Source of the DNA: Heloderma charlesbogerti
Taxonomy: Eukaryota > Chordata > Lepidosauria > Squamata > Helodermatidae
DNA length: 64,000 bases
Assembly: GCA_026122225.1 (NCBI GenBank)
Contig: JANEZZ010002242.1
Coordinates: forward strand, 372,001 to 436,000
Direction of reading: 5' to 3'
Shown: positions 54,395 to 64,000 of the stretch, piece after piece
Position numbering within the stretch: position 1 is the first letter of the stretch
Layout of the letters: every line of letters starts with the position of its first letter
Program-made: the position numbers and the translations under genes
Notes under the pieces: generated by a model
Told to the model about the DNA's origin: nothing
The model's input: the letters and a program-made list of their open reading frames with translations, nothing else
Database searches by the model: none

Positions 54395-54925
54395 AGAAAC
54401 TGCATTGTGGGAAGGGGTGAGACTTTTGGAGGAATGCCTCAGGGGGCAGGGCTTCAGTGCTTACTTTACTGTAAGGAGGTGGCAGAGGGGTGTGTGCGCT
54501 CTTTGTTTTACTATTTCTTTTACCCTCCTCCCCTGTTCTGTCCTGGCAGCCTCTCTGGCTGCTCAGGTTTCTCAGAAAGACCCCTGGAGGACTTAGCCAG
54601 GACTTCCTCCCTTGGGGCTTCCCTGTGCTGCTGAATGCTGAGTGCCTGAAAGCTCAGAGAGGATTTGTTGTTATTCTTATTCTTGTTGTTGTTAAAAGGA
54701 CTTCTAATAACAATAAAGCAATTTAAAAAATCCCTGAGGGTTTTTCTGAAATCTCAAGGAACCGGAGAAGTTGAAAGTACAGCATTGGAGGGGGGCATGG
54801 TAAAAGAAAGAGCACATAGGAGCCCCTCTGCCATCTCCTTCTGGTAAGGTAAGCACTCAAGTCTTGCACCCTGAGAAATTTTGGAAAAATTCTCAAATCC
54901 CAACGACTGCCTCTTTCGCAGGGAA
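54395..54925. repeat. Large inverted repeat, about 200-bp arms
   Basis: The arm at 54395-54600 pairs with the reverse complement of 54722-54925. Shared parts are GTGCTTACTTTACTG.AAGGA / GTGCTTACCTTACCAGAAGG, TGGCAGAGGGG, GCTCTTTGTTTTAC / GCTCTTTCTTTTAC and TTTCTCAGAAAGACCC / TTTCAGAAAAACCCT. Identity is estimated at 70-75%. The spacer is about 120 bp. Class unknown. Confidence 0.7.
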
Positions 54926-55001
54926 ACAAACAGGGTGTGAAAGGGCAGGTGGGGTTTCGGCACAGCACTACTTAAAATCACACTTTGAACTGCGTATTTT
55001 C

Positions 55002-55962
55002 TAGGGATGTCAGAGAATTTCTCCACGAATCTTTGGGAGGCTGAATGCCAATGCATTCGGCCCCCCAAAACTGGTGGGGAAATTCTCCGCCAGCACCCCG
55101 CCCCCCCCGGGATGGGACTTACCATGGCCAAATGTCCCTCTCGGCAGCGGGTCCCGGCGGCGTTTCGGTGGCGTTTCGTCAGGGGCAGGGGCGGCAGCTG
55201 GTCTCCTGACCGGCTGCCGCCGCCGCCATTGCAAAAAACAAAAGTAAAGTAAAAAAACAAACAAACACCCGTGATAGGCTACGTAACGATTTACGTAGCC
55301 TATCACGGCTAGATTTCCAAAGTCAGCCATGATAGGCTATGTAAATCGTCATGTAGCCTATCACGGGTGACTTTGAAAAAAAAAAAGAAGCGCGTACGCA
55401 AATGGCAGCGGCCCTAGGGCGCCGCCATTTGCGTTCCTTATTTTGGCACATCTAGTCTACGTAAAGATTTACGTAGACTACGGCGAAAATAAGGGAATGC
55501 TATTTGCGTTGCCCTTATTTTCGCTGTAGTCTACGTAAATCTCTATGTAGACTACCGGGACCAAATAAGGAACGCAAATGGCGGCGCCCATAGGCCGCCG
55601 CCATTTGCGTACACGCTTTTTTTTTTCCCCCCCAAAGTCACCCGTGATAGGCTACATAACGATTAATGTAGCCTATCACGGCTGACTTTGGAAATCTAGC
55701 CGTGATAGGCGACGTTAATCGTTATGTAGCCTATCACGTTTTTTTTTTTTACACTTTGTTTCGCAGCCGGGGAGATGGGGCGCTTCTCCCCGGCCTGAAT
55801 TTCGGCCGGGCGAGGCGGGAAGCCTCCCCTCCGGCCTGAATTTTGGCCGGGCGAAGTGGGACACCTCCCCCCCTCGCCTGAACCTCGGGGGGAGAAGCGA
55901 AGCACCTCCCCCCCACCGTGAAGCACCCCTGCGAAAACGTAAGTGACTTTCGTACATCCCTA
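55002..55962 (-). mobile_element. Palindromic hAT-like element, copy G
   Basis: A 961-bp element with ends TAGGGATG...CATCCCTA, in the same subtype as copy C but inverted. The flanks GTATTTTC and CTGATAAA differ, so no TSD. Core hairpins lie at about 55268-55307, 55326-55365, 55453-55480, 55525-55555, 55643-55682 and 55699-55737. GCAAATGGC(A/G)GCG.CC blocks lie near 55397 and 55575. Outward donor-like words are ACTTACC at 55117-55123 and CGTAAGT at 55938-55944. Confidence 0.88.
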
Positions 55963-56400
55963 CTGATAAAGCATCTTTTCTGGTATGAACCTACCCATAC
56001 CCTATGATCAACACCTGAGGCCCTCCTCCAGGTGCCTCTTTTGAGGCAGGTTTGGAGGACTGAGGATGCCTTTTCAGAGGTGGCCCCCCAATTATGGAAT
56101 GCTCTCTCCCTGGTGCCAGCATTGTCATCTTTTTGGTGCCAGGTTAACATTTTTCTCTATTCCCAGACATTTGATAACATATGATGGACTGTTTAAAGCA
56201 TCAGTTGAATTGTTTAGGGTTGCCACTGATGTTTTAGTTGTTATATGGGGTGGCTGTATTTTAGTTGATAATAGTTTTAGTGGATTTAGATGTTGTATGA
56301 TTTAATTTTTTTGTATGTTGCCTTGAGTCTTTTTCTTTTTTTTTTAGAAAGGCATCTAAGAAATATAAATGGGGATGATGATGATAATGAGCAATAGGTA
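55963..56400 (+). mobile_element. L2-type LINE 3' end
   Basis: The coding remnant AFSEVAPQLWNALSLVP corresponds to AFSVVAPTLWNSLPREL of the L2 ORF. It is followed by a 3' UTR ending TGTATGTTGCCTTGAGTC...AGAAATATAAATGGGGATG. It begins exactly at the end of hAT-like copy G and may continue the L2 fragment at 53.8 kb. Confidence 0.7.
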
Positions 56401-57397
56401 GACTGTATCATATCTTCTGTTTCCAAAGTTCAGGGTAAATGTGGATCCTTGTAGAGCCAAAATGGCATCACACACAAGAGGGAGATATTAGCAGGCCTGG
56501 GGGAACCCCAACATTTGCAGAAGTACAAAAATACTGTATGGAAAAAAGCCTAAGGTACTCCCAAAATGGCCCATTGAAGAGTGAATGTGTTCAGTGTCTA
56601 CAGAATGCTGACTGACTATTGGGGCAATATGGTGGGGGGACAGAAAACCATGTGGGAGAGGAAATAATGGATTATTGTGGAGGGCTAGCTGACTGACTGG
56701 AATAGTGAATGGAAGCACTCTACACTGCAACATTTTGTTGCAGTTTCCACTTATTTGTCCCTATTTGCCCGAGTAGTGAACTGGTTCCCATATTCCATTG
56801 TTCTGGCTAATAATAGCAATAATAATTTTTGTAAAATATAAAATTTTGAGAAACACATCACATTATGCAACATGGATTACTGCACAGATTACTGGGGGAA
56901 AGTGGGGATAATCTACAGTTACATAGAAACATAAAACTGAAAGGTGCTTCAAAGTGTTACCTTCTTCAACTTGGCAAGAGACAGCAATTGAAAGCGACAA
57001 CTGCTATGCAGAGAAACCCCATTAATCTGAATGGCTTGGGGGACACATCCACAACATTTGGATAATTAGATCAGTTTAAATATATAGGACTATTAGGGGA
57101 GGCTGGCTATGTTCACACAACTGGTGTGAAAACAAACAAGCATGTAATTAGATAAAGCTAGTCGAAAGTCTAGGACATCATTTAAATGTGCCAAAAAGCC
57201 TGACTGGAAATGGTTGGTTAGCTAAGGCTGTAGTCTCAAGCATATTTTATTCCAAGGGATGGGGCTCATCTTCGGTTTGTCAAAGAAAATGGTGTCCAAG
57301 ACAACTTCCTTGCGTGAACTGTGTTCCCTTTCAAACATTACAGCAAGAAGGACCCATGGATATTGCATCACTACCAGGAAAATGTATGGCACCTCCT
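56401..57397. other. No gene recognised (1.0 kb)
   Basis: Mixed composition; nothing supported. Confidence 0.4.
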
Positions 57398-57490
57398 ACA
57401 GCCTGGCCCTATAGACATGTTCTCAGAAGCAAGTTCCACTGATCAGTGGGGCTTACTCCTAAGTAAGTGGCCCTTGGATGGTAGCCAACA
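57398..57490. repeat. Palindromic MITE, AAGTAAG family
   Basis: CCCTATAGACATGTTCTCAG, AAGCAAGTTCCACTGATCAG, TGGGGCTTACTCCTAAGTAA and GTGGCCCTTGGATGG. Same layout as the other copies. Confidence 0.65.
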
Positions 57491-57551
57491 TTCTCCACTG
57501 AAAGTAATGTGGCATATATCCCTGTGCATATAATTGGGATCAAGATGTAAG

Positions 57552-57665
57552 GGCTCCTTCACACTGAGCTTTTATCCTGCAATTGAGATGGCTCCTTCAT
57601 GGAAGTCTGCGGGCCCTTTACATGATGCCGTTATCATTCAAGGCATCTCCTGCACTAAATGCCCT
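57552..57665. repeat. Unclassified interspersed repeat, family 2 copy 2
   Basis: Matches 41816-41985 (TTATCCTGCAATTGAGATGG, AAGTCTGCGGGCCCTTTACA, TGATGCCGTTATCA). Confidence 0.6.
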
Positions 57666-58424
57666 CTGTTCCATTTTTAAATAGATTGCAGATAATGAGC
57701 TATCAAATTACCCCATTGTGTTCCGCTTCAGTTTCCTCCATGAAAAGAGTAAAAGCAGCAAGAAGAGGAGAGAAATCAATGAAAGGTAATGGAAGACTCA
57801 GATACAGGGAGAAGGAGGGGGAAGAGGGCGGGGGGAAAGGAAGCATGTGAAAAAAGGAGACATCATGATTCGACATTTAAAATGGAAGCAGAAAGCCCCA
57901 TTTTAAATGCAGGATTTTAGGCTGGTGTAGAGATGCCCTAAGGCTGCAGACTTTAATCCTGTTATTTCACTTAAAAGGGTCAAACTAGATGTGATGCTAA
58001 TCACATAGTTACCCTTGTGTGCCAGATTTTTTTTTTTTAAATAGCAGGGGCTCCAGATCCAGCCTGGGGGGGGGGGGCTTTAACACTTTGCCCATTCCAT
58101 GATTCCAACTTGAATCATGGAATGATTCCTTGCTATTTACCTTGGGAGGAAAGCTTTCATTGGTGCCAAGAGACTTACAATCCTACAAGACTTAAATCCA
58201 AAGCCTCACTGGATTCATGTGCATAACTAGGTAGAGGACTGGAGCCCAAGTATTGTGGAAGGTCAGAAAGGCAGGCCACATATATCCAGCTTGCCATGGC
58301 ATAGAGTTTTAAACTTCCTACAACAATTATTTCTAAAAACTGGTGTGTTTGTTGCTCTTAATTCCCGTTGTTGAAACTTTTCCAGGTATCTCTTGCTTCA
58401 CCTGTTGTATAAACAGGGATGGGC
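57666..58424. other. No gene recognised
   Basis: Contains poly-T near 58027-58038 and a G run near 58066-58076. Nothing else. Confidence 0.35.
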
Positions 58425-58560
58425 AGAAGGAAGTCCAAAACATCTCCAGTTGTTTTGGACTTCCAACTGTAGAAGCCCCTGCCAGCATGGCCAATGGTCA
58501 GGAATGCTGGACTTGAAGTCCAAAGCATCTGGAGATTTACTTTCTGCTCACTGCTGGTGT
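58425..58560. repeat. MITE-like inverted repeat, AAGTCCAAAACATCTCC type
   Basis: AAGGAAGTCCAAAACATCTC and GAAGTCCAAAGCATCTGGAG recur as direct and inverted words, with GCCAGCATGGCCAATGGTCA between. This resembles the interior of the 27.1-kb MITE. Confidence 0.5.
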
Positions 58561-58602
58561 AAACAAATCAGGCTGAGTCCAATGACTCTGACAATATGGC
58601 AG

Positions 58603-58633
58603 ACAGTGTGTGTGTGTGTGTGTGTGTGTGTGT
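58603..58633. repeat. (GT)n microsatellite
   Basis: GTGTGT run. Confidence 0.97.
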
Positions 58634-60205
58634 CTGTAATCATAACAAAACAAGGCAGCAGACTGGCCATGTATCCTGTTTTCAGACTGCTGTTGGTAGC
58701 ATTGTCTGTGGTCAGGAATTTGACTTCTTCTCATGGGCATTTAGACATGTGTGTTCTGTGGCATGGGAAACTGGAAAATGGGAAAGATGTTGCTCCAAGG
58801 AAGCACATAAATCATGCAAACCATGGACATCTGCATGAAGAGATGACGTCTGCTTAACTAAGTGTAATTGCAATATTGGATTATCTCAGAAATCCAAATA
58901 TTTGGGCAATTTTGCTGGTAGAGGAAAATAAGACAAAGAGTTTTAGGGAAACATGATCCCAACATGGGATCAGGTATCAGGAGTCACTAGAAGGGACAGG
59001 GGACTGTATAGAAGAGATACGTTCCATTGTTCCCACACAATGGAAGCATCTCCCCAAGTTCCTCTTTGAACTTTCAAAAGAAGCTTCTTGAGCATTTGGA
59101 ATTTATTCCTGTGGGCTAGAAGCCCATTCTTATCTAGAGATAAGAAGAGATTTGTATAAAGCCAACTTCTGTTTCTGTCCTAGGTTCCAGATACAACATA
59201 CAGGCATGAACAGACTTTCTTCAATTCTGAGTATTATTTCCACAATATTTGAAATAATAAATATTTTTTTATGTTTCACTGGTGTCACAGACAGTTGGAC
59301 TGAGAGTGCTTCTGGTAGTTAGTACTAAGGCTGGCACAATACCCAGCACAGCAAAGCAATGATTGCCCATCTTGTACTGCTTGTACTCTTTCGTAGACAA
59401 ATGGGCAGTGATTTTCCTTGGAATGCTCCATTTGCAGATTTGCTGCAGCAATTCTTACATGCCCTCAATACAAAGCGAAGAATGAGGGGTGTTACAGAGT
59501 AGGAGAAGGAAGGCAATCAGTGAAAGCATGAATTATGTTGCACAGGAGCCCCACAAGTTCTAACAATCCCTAGTGAAACATATTTTTTTTACACAAAGTA
59601 AAGCGACAGGAAACAAAGTACTGTATAATTTAAAAGTTTGGTCTAGACAGGATTGGCACAAATAGCTTAACTATTTGCAGCCTAAATACCCTGACACACA
59701 ATGATTATCTACTTACAGTTTAAATAAAGACAATCACACCTATTTAACCGTGCAGGCAGCACACTTGATTTGAACAAAAGTTCAGACTGAGAAACTGAGC
59801 TTTAGTATTCTTGGTAGTTCAAACAGTGCTATTATATCAGTGCATTCTCAGACACACACCCTGCTGAATTAAACAGACAGTGGATAGAGGCCCATTGTAC
59901 TACAGTTAGCATAACTCCAAATGGAGGCATAGATTAGAACAGCACTCATACGATCCAATTTGTCTTTTTCTCTCTCTGTCTCTGTCAGAAAGAGAGAAAT
60001 AATCTCAAAATAAACTGAATGGAGGTTTGAGCAGCCCACCAAGAGGGAAGTATAGTGGGATAACTTGGGTTCAGCCTGAGAACAAGCCTGGGTCAGAGCT
60101 GCAAAGCATGCAATGGTGGCTCAGCAAAAAAAGGATGACTGGATTGAACCAGTAATCCACAAGATAGGCTAACTACTTGCAAGTGCAGGAGAACCTGGAT
60201 TAGGG
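58634..60205. other. No gene recognised (1.6 kb)
   Basis: No recognisable repeat; short open frames only. Confidence 0.4.
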
Positions 60206-60206
60206 G

Positions 60207-60250
60207 AAAGGACCATAGTTCAGTGATGGAGCACCGGCTTTGCAGGTAGG
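60207..60250 (+). repeat. Possible tRNA-headed SINE fragment
   Basis: CATAGTTCAGTGATGGAGCA followed by CCGGCTTTGCAGGTAG resembles a tRNA A-box region as found in tRNA-derived SINEs. No B-box or tail follows. Confidence 0.35.
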
Positions 60251-60410
60251 TAGTGGCGTAGTGGTAAATGTTAAAGTGCAGGCACTCATCATGGCAATCC
60301 CTAAAGAAGAGTCCAAAAATGCAGGCAGCTGCGTTGTAGGGATATTCCTATACGGGGATGTGGCAACTGTAGTCCAACACATTGGGAATGTACCAGGCTG
60401 TTCTAGGTAG

Positions 60411-60440
60411 TGGTGGTGGTGGTGGTGGTGGTGATGATGA
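60411..60440. repeat. (GGT)n/(GAT)n microsatellite
   Basis: GTGGTGGTGGTG passing into GATGATGATGAT. Confidence 0.95.
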
Positions 60441-60895
60441 TGATAGCAACAATAACAACAATAATTTAACTTTGTGGGGTTCCATACTTCATGAGTGGTG
60501 CTTGAAATCCTGAGGCAGGCAAGAGAATTATAATTCCAGTTTATATCAAGTTAAAGCAACCCACCAGGCATTTATGGCAGCCTCACTAAACCACCTGTTT
60601 TTCAGCATAGAGTGTTGTTTTTCAGCATAGAGTCTTGTGAAGAACATGGCAAGCCACGAGGTATGGTTGATGAACTGTGTTTGGTTTGCTGTTTAACATG
60701 TTGCACAGGGTTATACACAGTTGCGGCACTACAACATGTTTGTCCTAAATGTTTTTCTTTTTAAAAAGAAAATGTAACATTTCTACCTCATCTTTCCTCC
60801 AAGGAAGCCAGCATAGTTAAGATTCCCAGATGGTCTTCACTGAGGCACTGGCCAAGCCTAGATTTGCAAAGATACATCAGAAATGTATCTGGGAT

Positions 60896-60939
60896 GAATG
60901 AAGGGAAGGAAGGAAGGAAGGAAGGAAGGAAGGAAGGAA

Positions 60940-60970
<31 letters not shown>
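60896..60970. repeat. (GGAA)n-(GAAA)n microsatellite
   Basis: About a dozen GGAA units followed by about six GAAA units. Confidence 0.97.
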
Positions 60971-60971
<1 letters not shown>

Positions 60972-61134
60972 CTAGTGGAAAAACCTGGGCCCTCATGCCT
61001 TTCAAAAAATCAAAGATATGTTTTCCTGCATGTGACCTTCATCAATTCAAATTAGCCCTGAGAATTTAGAAGCAAAGTCTTTCAGGTTTCATCCAAAGCC
61101 AAAACAGAATTTGGTTGGCCTTGATTAAAGTTTT

Positions 61135-61535
61135 CATAGAATCATAGAATAGTAGGGTTGGAAGGGACCTACAAGACCACCGAGTCCAACCCTCTGCTCA
61201 ATGCAGGAATCTAAGTCAAAGCATCCCTGACAGATGGCTGTCCAGCCTCATCTTGAACGCCTCCAGTGTGGGAGATCCCACTACCTCCCAAGGTAATTGG
61301 TTCCATTGTCGTATTGCTCTAACAGTCAGGACGTTTTTCCTGATGTTCAGCTGGAATCTGGCTTCCTGTCACTCGAGCCCATTATTCCATGTCCGGCACT
61401 CTGGGATGATCAAGAAGAGATCCTGGCTTTCCTCTCTGTGACAAGCTTTCAAGTACTTGAAGAGCGCTATCGTATCTCCCCTCAGTCTTCTCTTCTCAAG
61501 GCTCATGCCCAGTTCTTTCAGTCCCTCTTTTCTTA
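61135..61535 (-). mobile_element. CR1 LINE, 5'-truncated 3' end
   Basis: On the minus strand the frame [20 protein letters not shown], then FKYLKACHREESQ and IIPECRTWNNGLE, is CR1 ORF2 C-terminus. The 3' UTR follows (ATTGAGCAGAGGGTTGGACT) and the end CTATTCTATGATTCTATG. One residue is missing relative to the other copy (GMSLEK against GMFSLEK). Confidence 0.93.
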
Positions 61536-61759
61536 ACTGCTGCTTTGTGGGCTTCAGTGCTTTTGATTTGAACTTCTTGTAGCTGGTAACCTGAAAAGCA
61601 CTTCTTGACCAAACACTTTGAACAAAAGCCATGTTTTTTCAGTTGAAAGATCCCAGATTCTGGATAGGGAGTCTAGGGACTAATAAGAATGGATTCCTGT
61701 TTACCTTTTCCTACTGCATCCATAAGATACGTGGGGAATGGCATTTGGAAACTTACAGA

Positions 61760-61850
61760 ACAGCCCTATGCAGACGTACTTGGGACTAAGTCCCATTAGA
61801 CTCAGTAGGACTTATTTCTAAGCAGACATGCATAGTATTGCACCATTAAT
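61760..61850. repeat. Palindromic MITE, CCTATGCA/AAGTAAG family
   Basis: CAGCCCTATGCAGACGTACT, AAGTCCCATTAGACTCAGTA, GGACTTATTTCTAAGCAGAC and ATGCATAGTATTGCACCATT. The terminal GGTGCAAT matches the Harbinger-like MITEs at 42.6 and 46.5 kb. Confidence 0.75.
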
Positions 61851-61851
61851 T

Positions 61852-63550
61852 TTTATTTATTTATTTATTATTAAATTTATTAATCGCCCATCTGGATGGT
61901 CACCCAGCCACTCTGGGCGATGTACAACATACAATAAAAACAGTTTAAAACAATAAAATTCTACAATAAAAACATTTTCTAAAATACCCTAACCCACCCC
62001 AAATGCCTGCCTGAACAGCCACGTTTTTAATGCATGACGGAAGCTCATTAAAGAGGGGGCATGACGGAGTTCCCTAGGGAGGGAGTTCCACAGAGTGGGG
62101 GCCACCACAGAAAAGGCCCTCTCCCTCGTCCCCACCAGTCTAGCTGTCCTGGCTGATGGGACAGAGAGAAGGCCATCTGAGGCTGATCTTGTTAAGCGGC
62201 CTGTCTGGTGCTGCTGGAGGTGCTCCTTAAGATAGGCTGGGCCGGAACCATATAGGATTTTAAAGGTCAAAACCAACACCTTGAATTTGGCCCAGAAAAC
62301 AACTGGTAACCAGTGCAACTCCTTCAGCACTGGAGTGATGTGATCTCGCCGGCGGCTGCCTTTAATCAGGCAAGCTGCCGCGTTCTGTACCAGCTGCAGT
62401 TTCCGAACCGTCTTCAAGGGTAACCCCACGTAGAGCGCATTACAGTAGTCTAAACGAGAGGAGACCAGGGCATGTACTACCGATGGGAGCAGATGGTCAG
62501 GAAGGAAGGGGTGCAGCCGCCGTATCAGATGGAGTTGATACAGCGCTGTCCGGCTCACAGCTGACACCTGAGACTCCATGGACAGCTGGGAGTCCAAAAT
62601 GACCCCCAGGCTGCAGACCTGGTCTTTCAAGGGTAGCTGTACCCCATTCAACACCAGGTCAACATCCCCCAGCCTCCTCTTGTCTCCCACCAAAAGTACC
62701 TTGGTCTTGTCAGGGTTCAGCTTCAGCTTATTCCTCCCCATCCAGCCACTCACCATCTCCAGACATTTGGACAGGGATTCTACGGCCAACCTTGGTGAAG
62801 ATTTAAACGAGAGGCAGAGCTGCGTGTCATCTGCATATTGATGACACTGCACCCCAAACCTCCTGATGATAGCCCCCAGCGTCTTCACGTAGATGTTAAA
62901 TAGCATCGGGGAGAGGATGGAACCCTGTGGCACCCCACAAGTAAGTGGCCACGGGTCCGAAACCTCCTCTCCCAGTGCTACCCTCTGGTACCTGCCGGAG
63001 AGGAAGGAACGGAACCACCGCAATACGGTGTCCCCAGTGCCCAACCCCTCCAGGCGGTCCAGGAGGATACCATGGTCAAAGGTATCGAAAGCTGCTGAGA
63101 GGTCGAGGAGAACAAGGACGGAGCATTCACCCCTATCCAGAGCCCTCCTCATATCATCTACCAAGGCGACCAAGGCCGTTTCTGTCCCATGCCCAGGCCT
63201 GAAGCCCAACTGAAATGGGTCTAGATAATCAGTTTCTTCCAAGTGTGCCTTCAACTGCACCACCACCACCCGCTCAATCACCTTGCCCCAAAATGGCAGA
63301 TTTGAGACTGGGTGAAAGTTGTTCAAAACTTGAGGATCCAAGGAGGGCTTCTTTAAGAGCGGTCTTCTCACTGCCTCCTTGAGGGCTGATGGCATCACTC
63401 CCTCCTCACTCCCTGTTCCAAGTGGTCCAGGCTCCGGACCACTTGGAACAGCCTCCTGGGACAGCACTCTGCAGACGCGATGGAGGCAGCATAATATTCC
63501 TTTTTTGCTGCCTTCACCACCACGTGATAGGCTGAAGATACAGCTCTAGC
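61852..63550 (-). mobile_element. L2-type LINE, 5'-truncated, long open frame
   Basis: Minus-strand LINE with a 3' UTR at 61852-61988. The UTR holds the stem CATCGCCCAGAGTGGC...GATGGGCGATTAATAAATTT and a (AAAT)n tail. RT and C-terminal coding sequence lie upstream. At 63468-63550 the upstream frame reads KKEYYAASIASAEC-like residues, then shifts, and a segment between this and the RT is missing. The element is therefore truncated and internally deleted but otherwise well preserved. Confidence 0.9.
61989..63467 (-). CDS. L2-type reverse transcriptase ORF (partial), 492 aa
   Basis: Partial ORF2 of an L2-group LINE. The first roughly 20 residues come from a shifted frame, so the annotated start is artificial; homology begins near EEGVMPSALKEAV (residue 21). 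RT motifs are RPLLKKPSLDP (35-45), LGFRPGHGTETALV (87-100), LLDLSAAFDTFDH (120-132, Asp122), CGVPQGSILSP (177-187) and YADDTQL (211-217, Asp213 and Asp214). The post-RT part has SRLDYCNALYVGLP and VVAPTLWNSLPREL. The endonuclease domain is absent because of 5' truncation, so it cannot retrotranspose. The lack of stops suggests a young copy. Confidence 0.88.
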   Translation of the reverse strand: MLSQEAVPSGPEPGPLGTGSEEGVMPSALKEAVRRPLLKKPSLDPQVLNNFHPVSNLPFWGKVIERVVVVQLKAHLEETDYLDPFQLGFRPGHGTETALVALVDDMRRALDRGECSVLVLLDLSAAFDTFDHGILLDRLEGLGTGDTVLRWFRSFLSGRYQRVALGEEVSDPWPLTCGVPQGSILSPMLFNIYVKTLGAIIRRFGVQCHQYADDTQLCLSFKSSPRLAVESLSKCLEMVSGWMGRNKLKLNPDKTKVLLVGDKRRLGDVDLVLNGVQLPLKDQVCSLGVILDSQLSMESQVSAVSRTALYQLHLIRRLHPFLPDHLLPSVVHALVSSRLDYCNALYVGLPLKTVRKLQLVQNAAACLIKGSRRRDHITPVLKELHWLPVVFWAKFKVLVLTFKILYGSGPAYLKEHLQQHQTGRLTRSASDGLLSVPSARTARLVGTRERAFSVVAPTLWNSLPRELRHAPSLMSFRHALKTWLFRQAFGVG

Positions 63551-64000
63551 CCATTAATGTTTTTGTATACAGTTTTTTAAAAATCATATATGAGAATCTG
63601 AAAATAGCATGGATGTATACAGATGATACATATAGCTTTTCTGAAGGGGTGAGATAACCTGTTTCCTGCTGTCAAAACACAATGAGGAATTATTTTGATT
63701 TCAGCCTTTCAAGAATCTACATTGACAGCCAAGACTAAAATGGCTCCTTAACAAATGCTGGAATAAAGGAGTCTTATTTATTTAGGGTTTTTTGCTATTG
63801 TTCAAGAGTGTGATCTAGACAAGAGTGCCCATATTTTATCCGAGCCCATCACAGTACAGCACAACAAGGCACTTCAATTACTGCAGCAACAAGCTACCAA
63901 TCCAACTTTATCAATCCAATTTTTCATCCCCTTTCTCTGACTCAACATTTGTTCTCCATGTCAGAGTAATCTCATCAACCTCAACCCACTTTAGGGTAAT
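63551..64000. other. No gene recognised
   Basis: About 0.45 kb of AT-rich DNA to the window end. Confidence 0.4.

Overview
This window is vertebrate nuclear DNA that is almost entirely interspersed repeats. No host protein-coding exon could be recognised. The repeats point to a squamate reptile (lizard or snake): several RTE-BovB LINEs, tRNA-headed Sauria SINEs, 5S-rRNA-headed SINEs, CR1 with the ATTCTATGATTC 3' end, and abundant L2-type LINEs. BovB alone would not settle this, because ruminants carry it through horizontal transfer; the Sauria/5S/CR1/L2 mix is what indicates Squamata.

Layout. 0-5.7 kb: a 5'-truncated BovB with one stop, then a full-length but decayed BovB of a second lineage, each with target-site duplications (TSDs). 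6.2-7.7 kb: remnant of a Ty3/Gypsy pol. 11.3-13.9 kb: an old L2 (minus) invaded by a CR1, an L2-type 3' end and a hAT-like element. 15.9-20.3 kb: a palindromic hAT-like element, then a BovB with an uninterrupted 1047-codon ORF (minus) and a 12-bp TSD, sitting inside a foldback element. 20-28.8 kb: SINEs, MITEs, inverted repeats and L2 tails. 28.9-31.4 kb: a degenerate repeat-phrase region leading into the only CpG island that does not look like a transposon, the best candidate for a host promoter. 32.5-35.7 kb: a second full-length BovB (minus), broken. 35.7-41.6 kb: a cluster of five palindromic hAT-like elements, two of them nested inside others. 42-53 kb: sparse DNA with small MITEs and SINEs. 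53.8-56.4 kb: L2 pieces around an inverted repeat and another hAT-like element. 61.1-63.6 kb: CR1 3' end and an L2 with a 492-codon open frame.

The most unusual content is the palindromic family (eight copies, A-H). Copies end in TAGGGATG...CATCCCTA, and five have perfect 8-bp TSDs, as in hAT transposons. Their cores are palindromes built from smaller palindromes, alternating GTGATAGGCTACGTA-type hairpins with GCAAATGGCGGC/GCCGCCATTTGC pairs that resemble back-to-back YY1 sites. In most copies a consensus splice donor (GGTAAGT) faces outward near one or both ends. This suggests, as a hypothesis, CpG-rich bidirectional promoter/first-exon cassettes being moved as non-autonomous DNA transposons. 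No transposase that could move them is in the window.

LINE and SINE pairs are also visible together: CR1 copies share their 3' tail with the 5S-headed SINEs, while a second 5S-headed group carries a Sauria-type tail. All calls come from reading the sequence; family names rest on remembered hallmarks, not on a database search.
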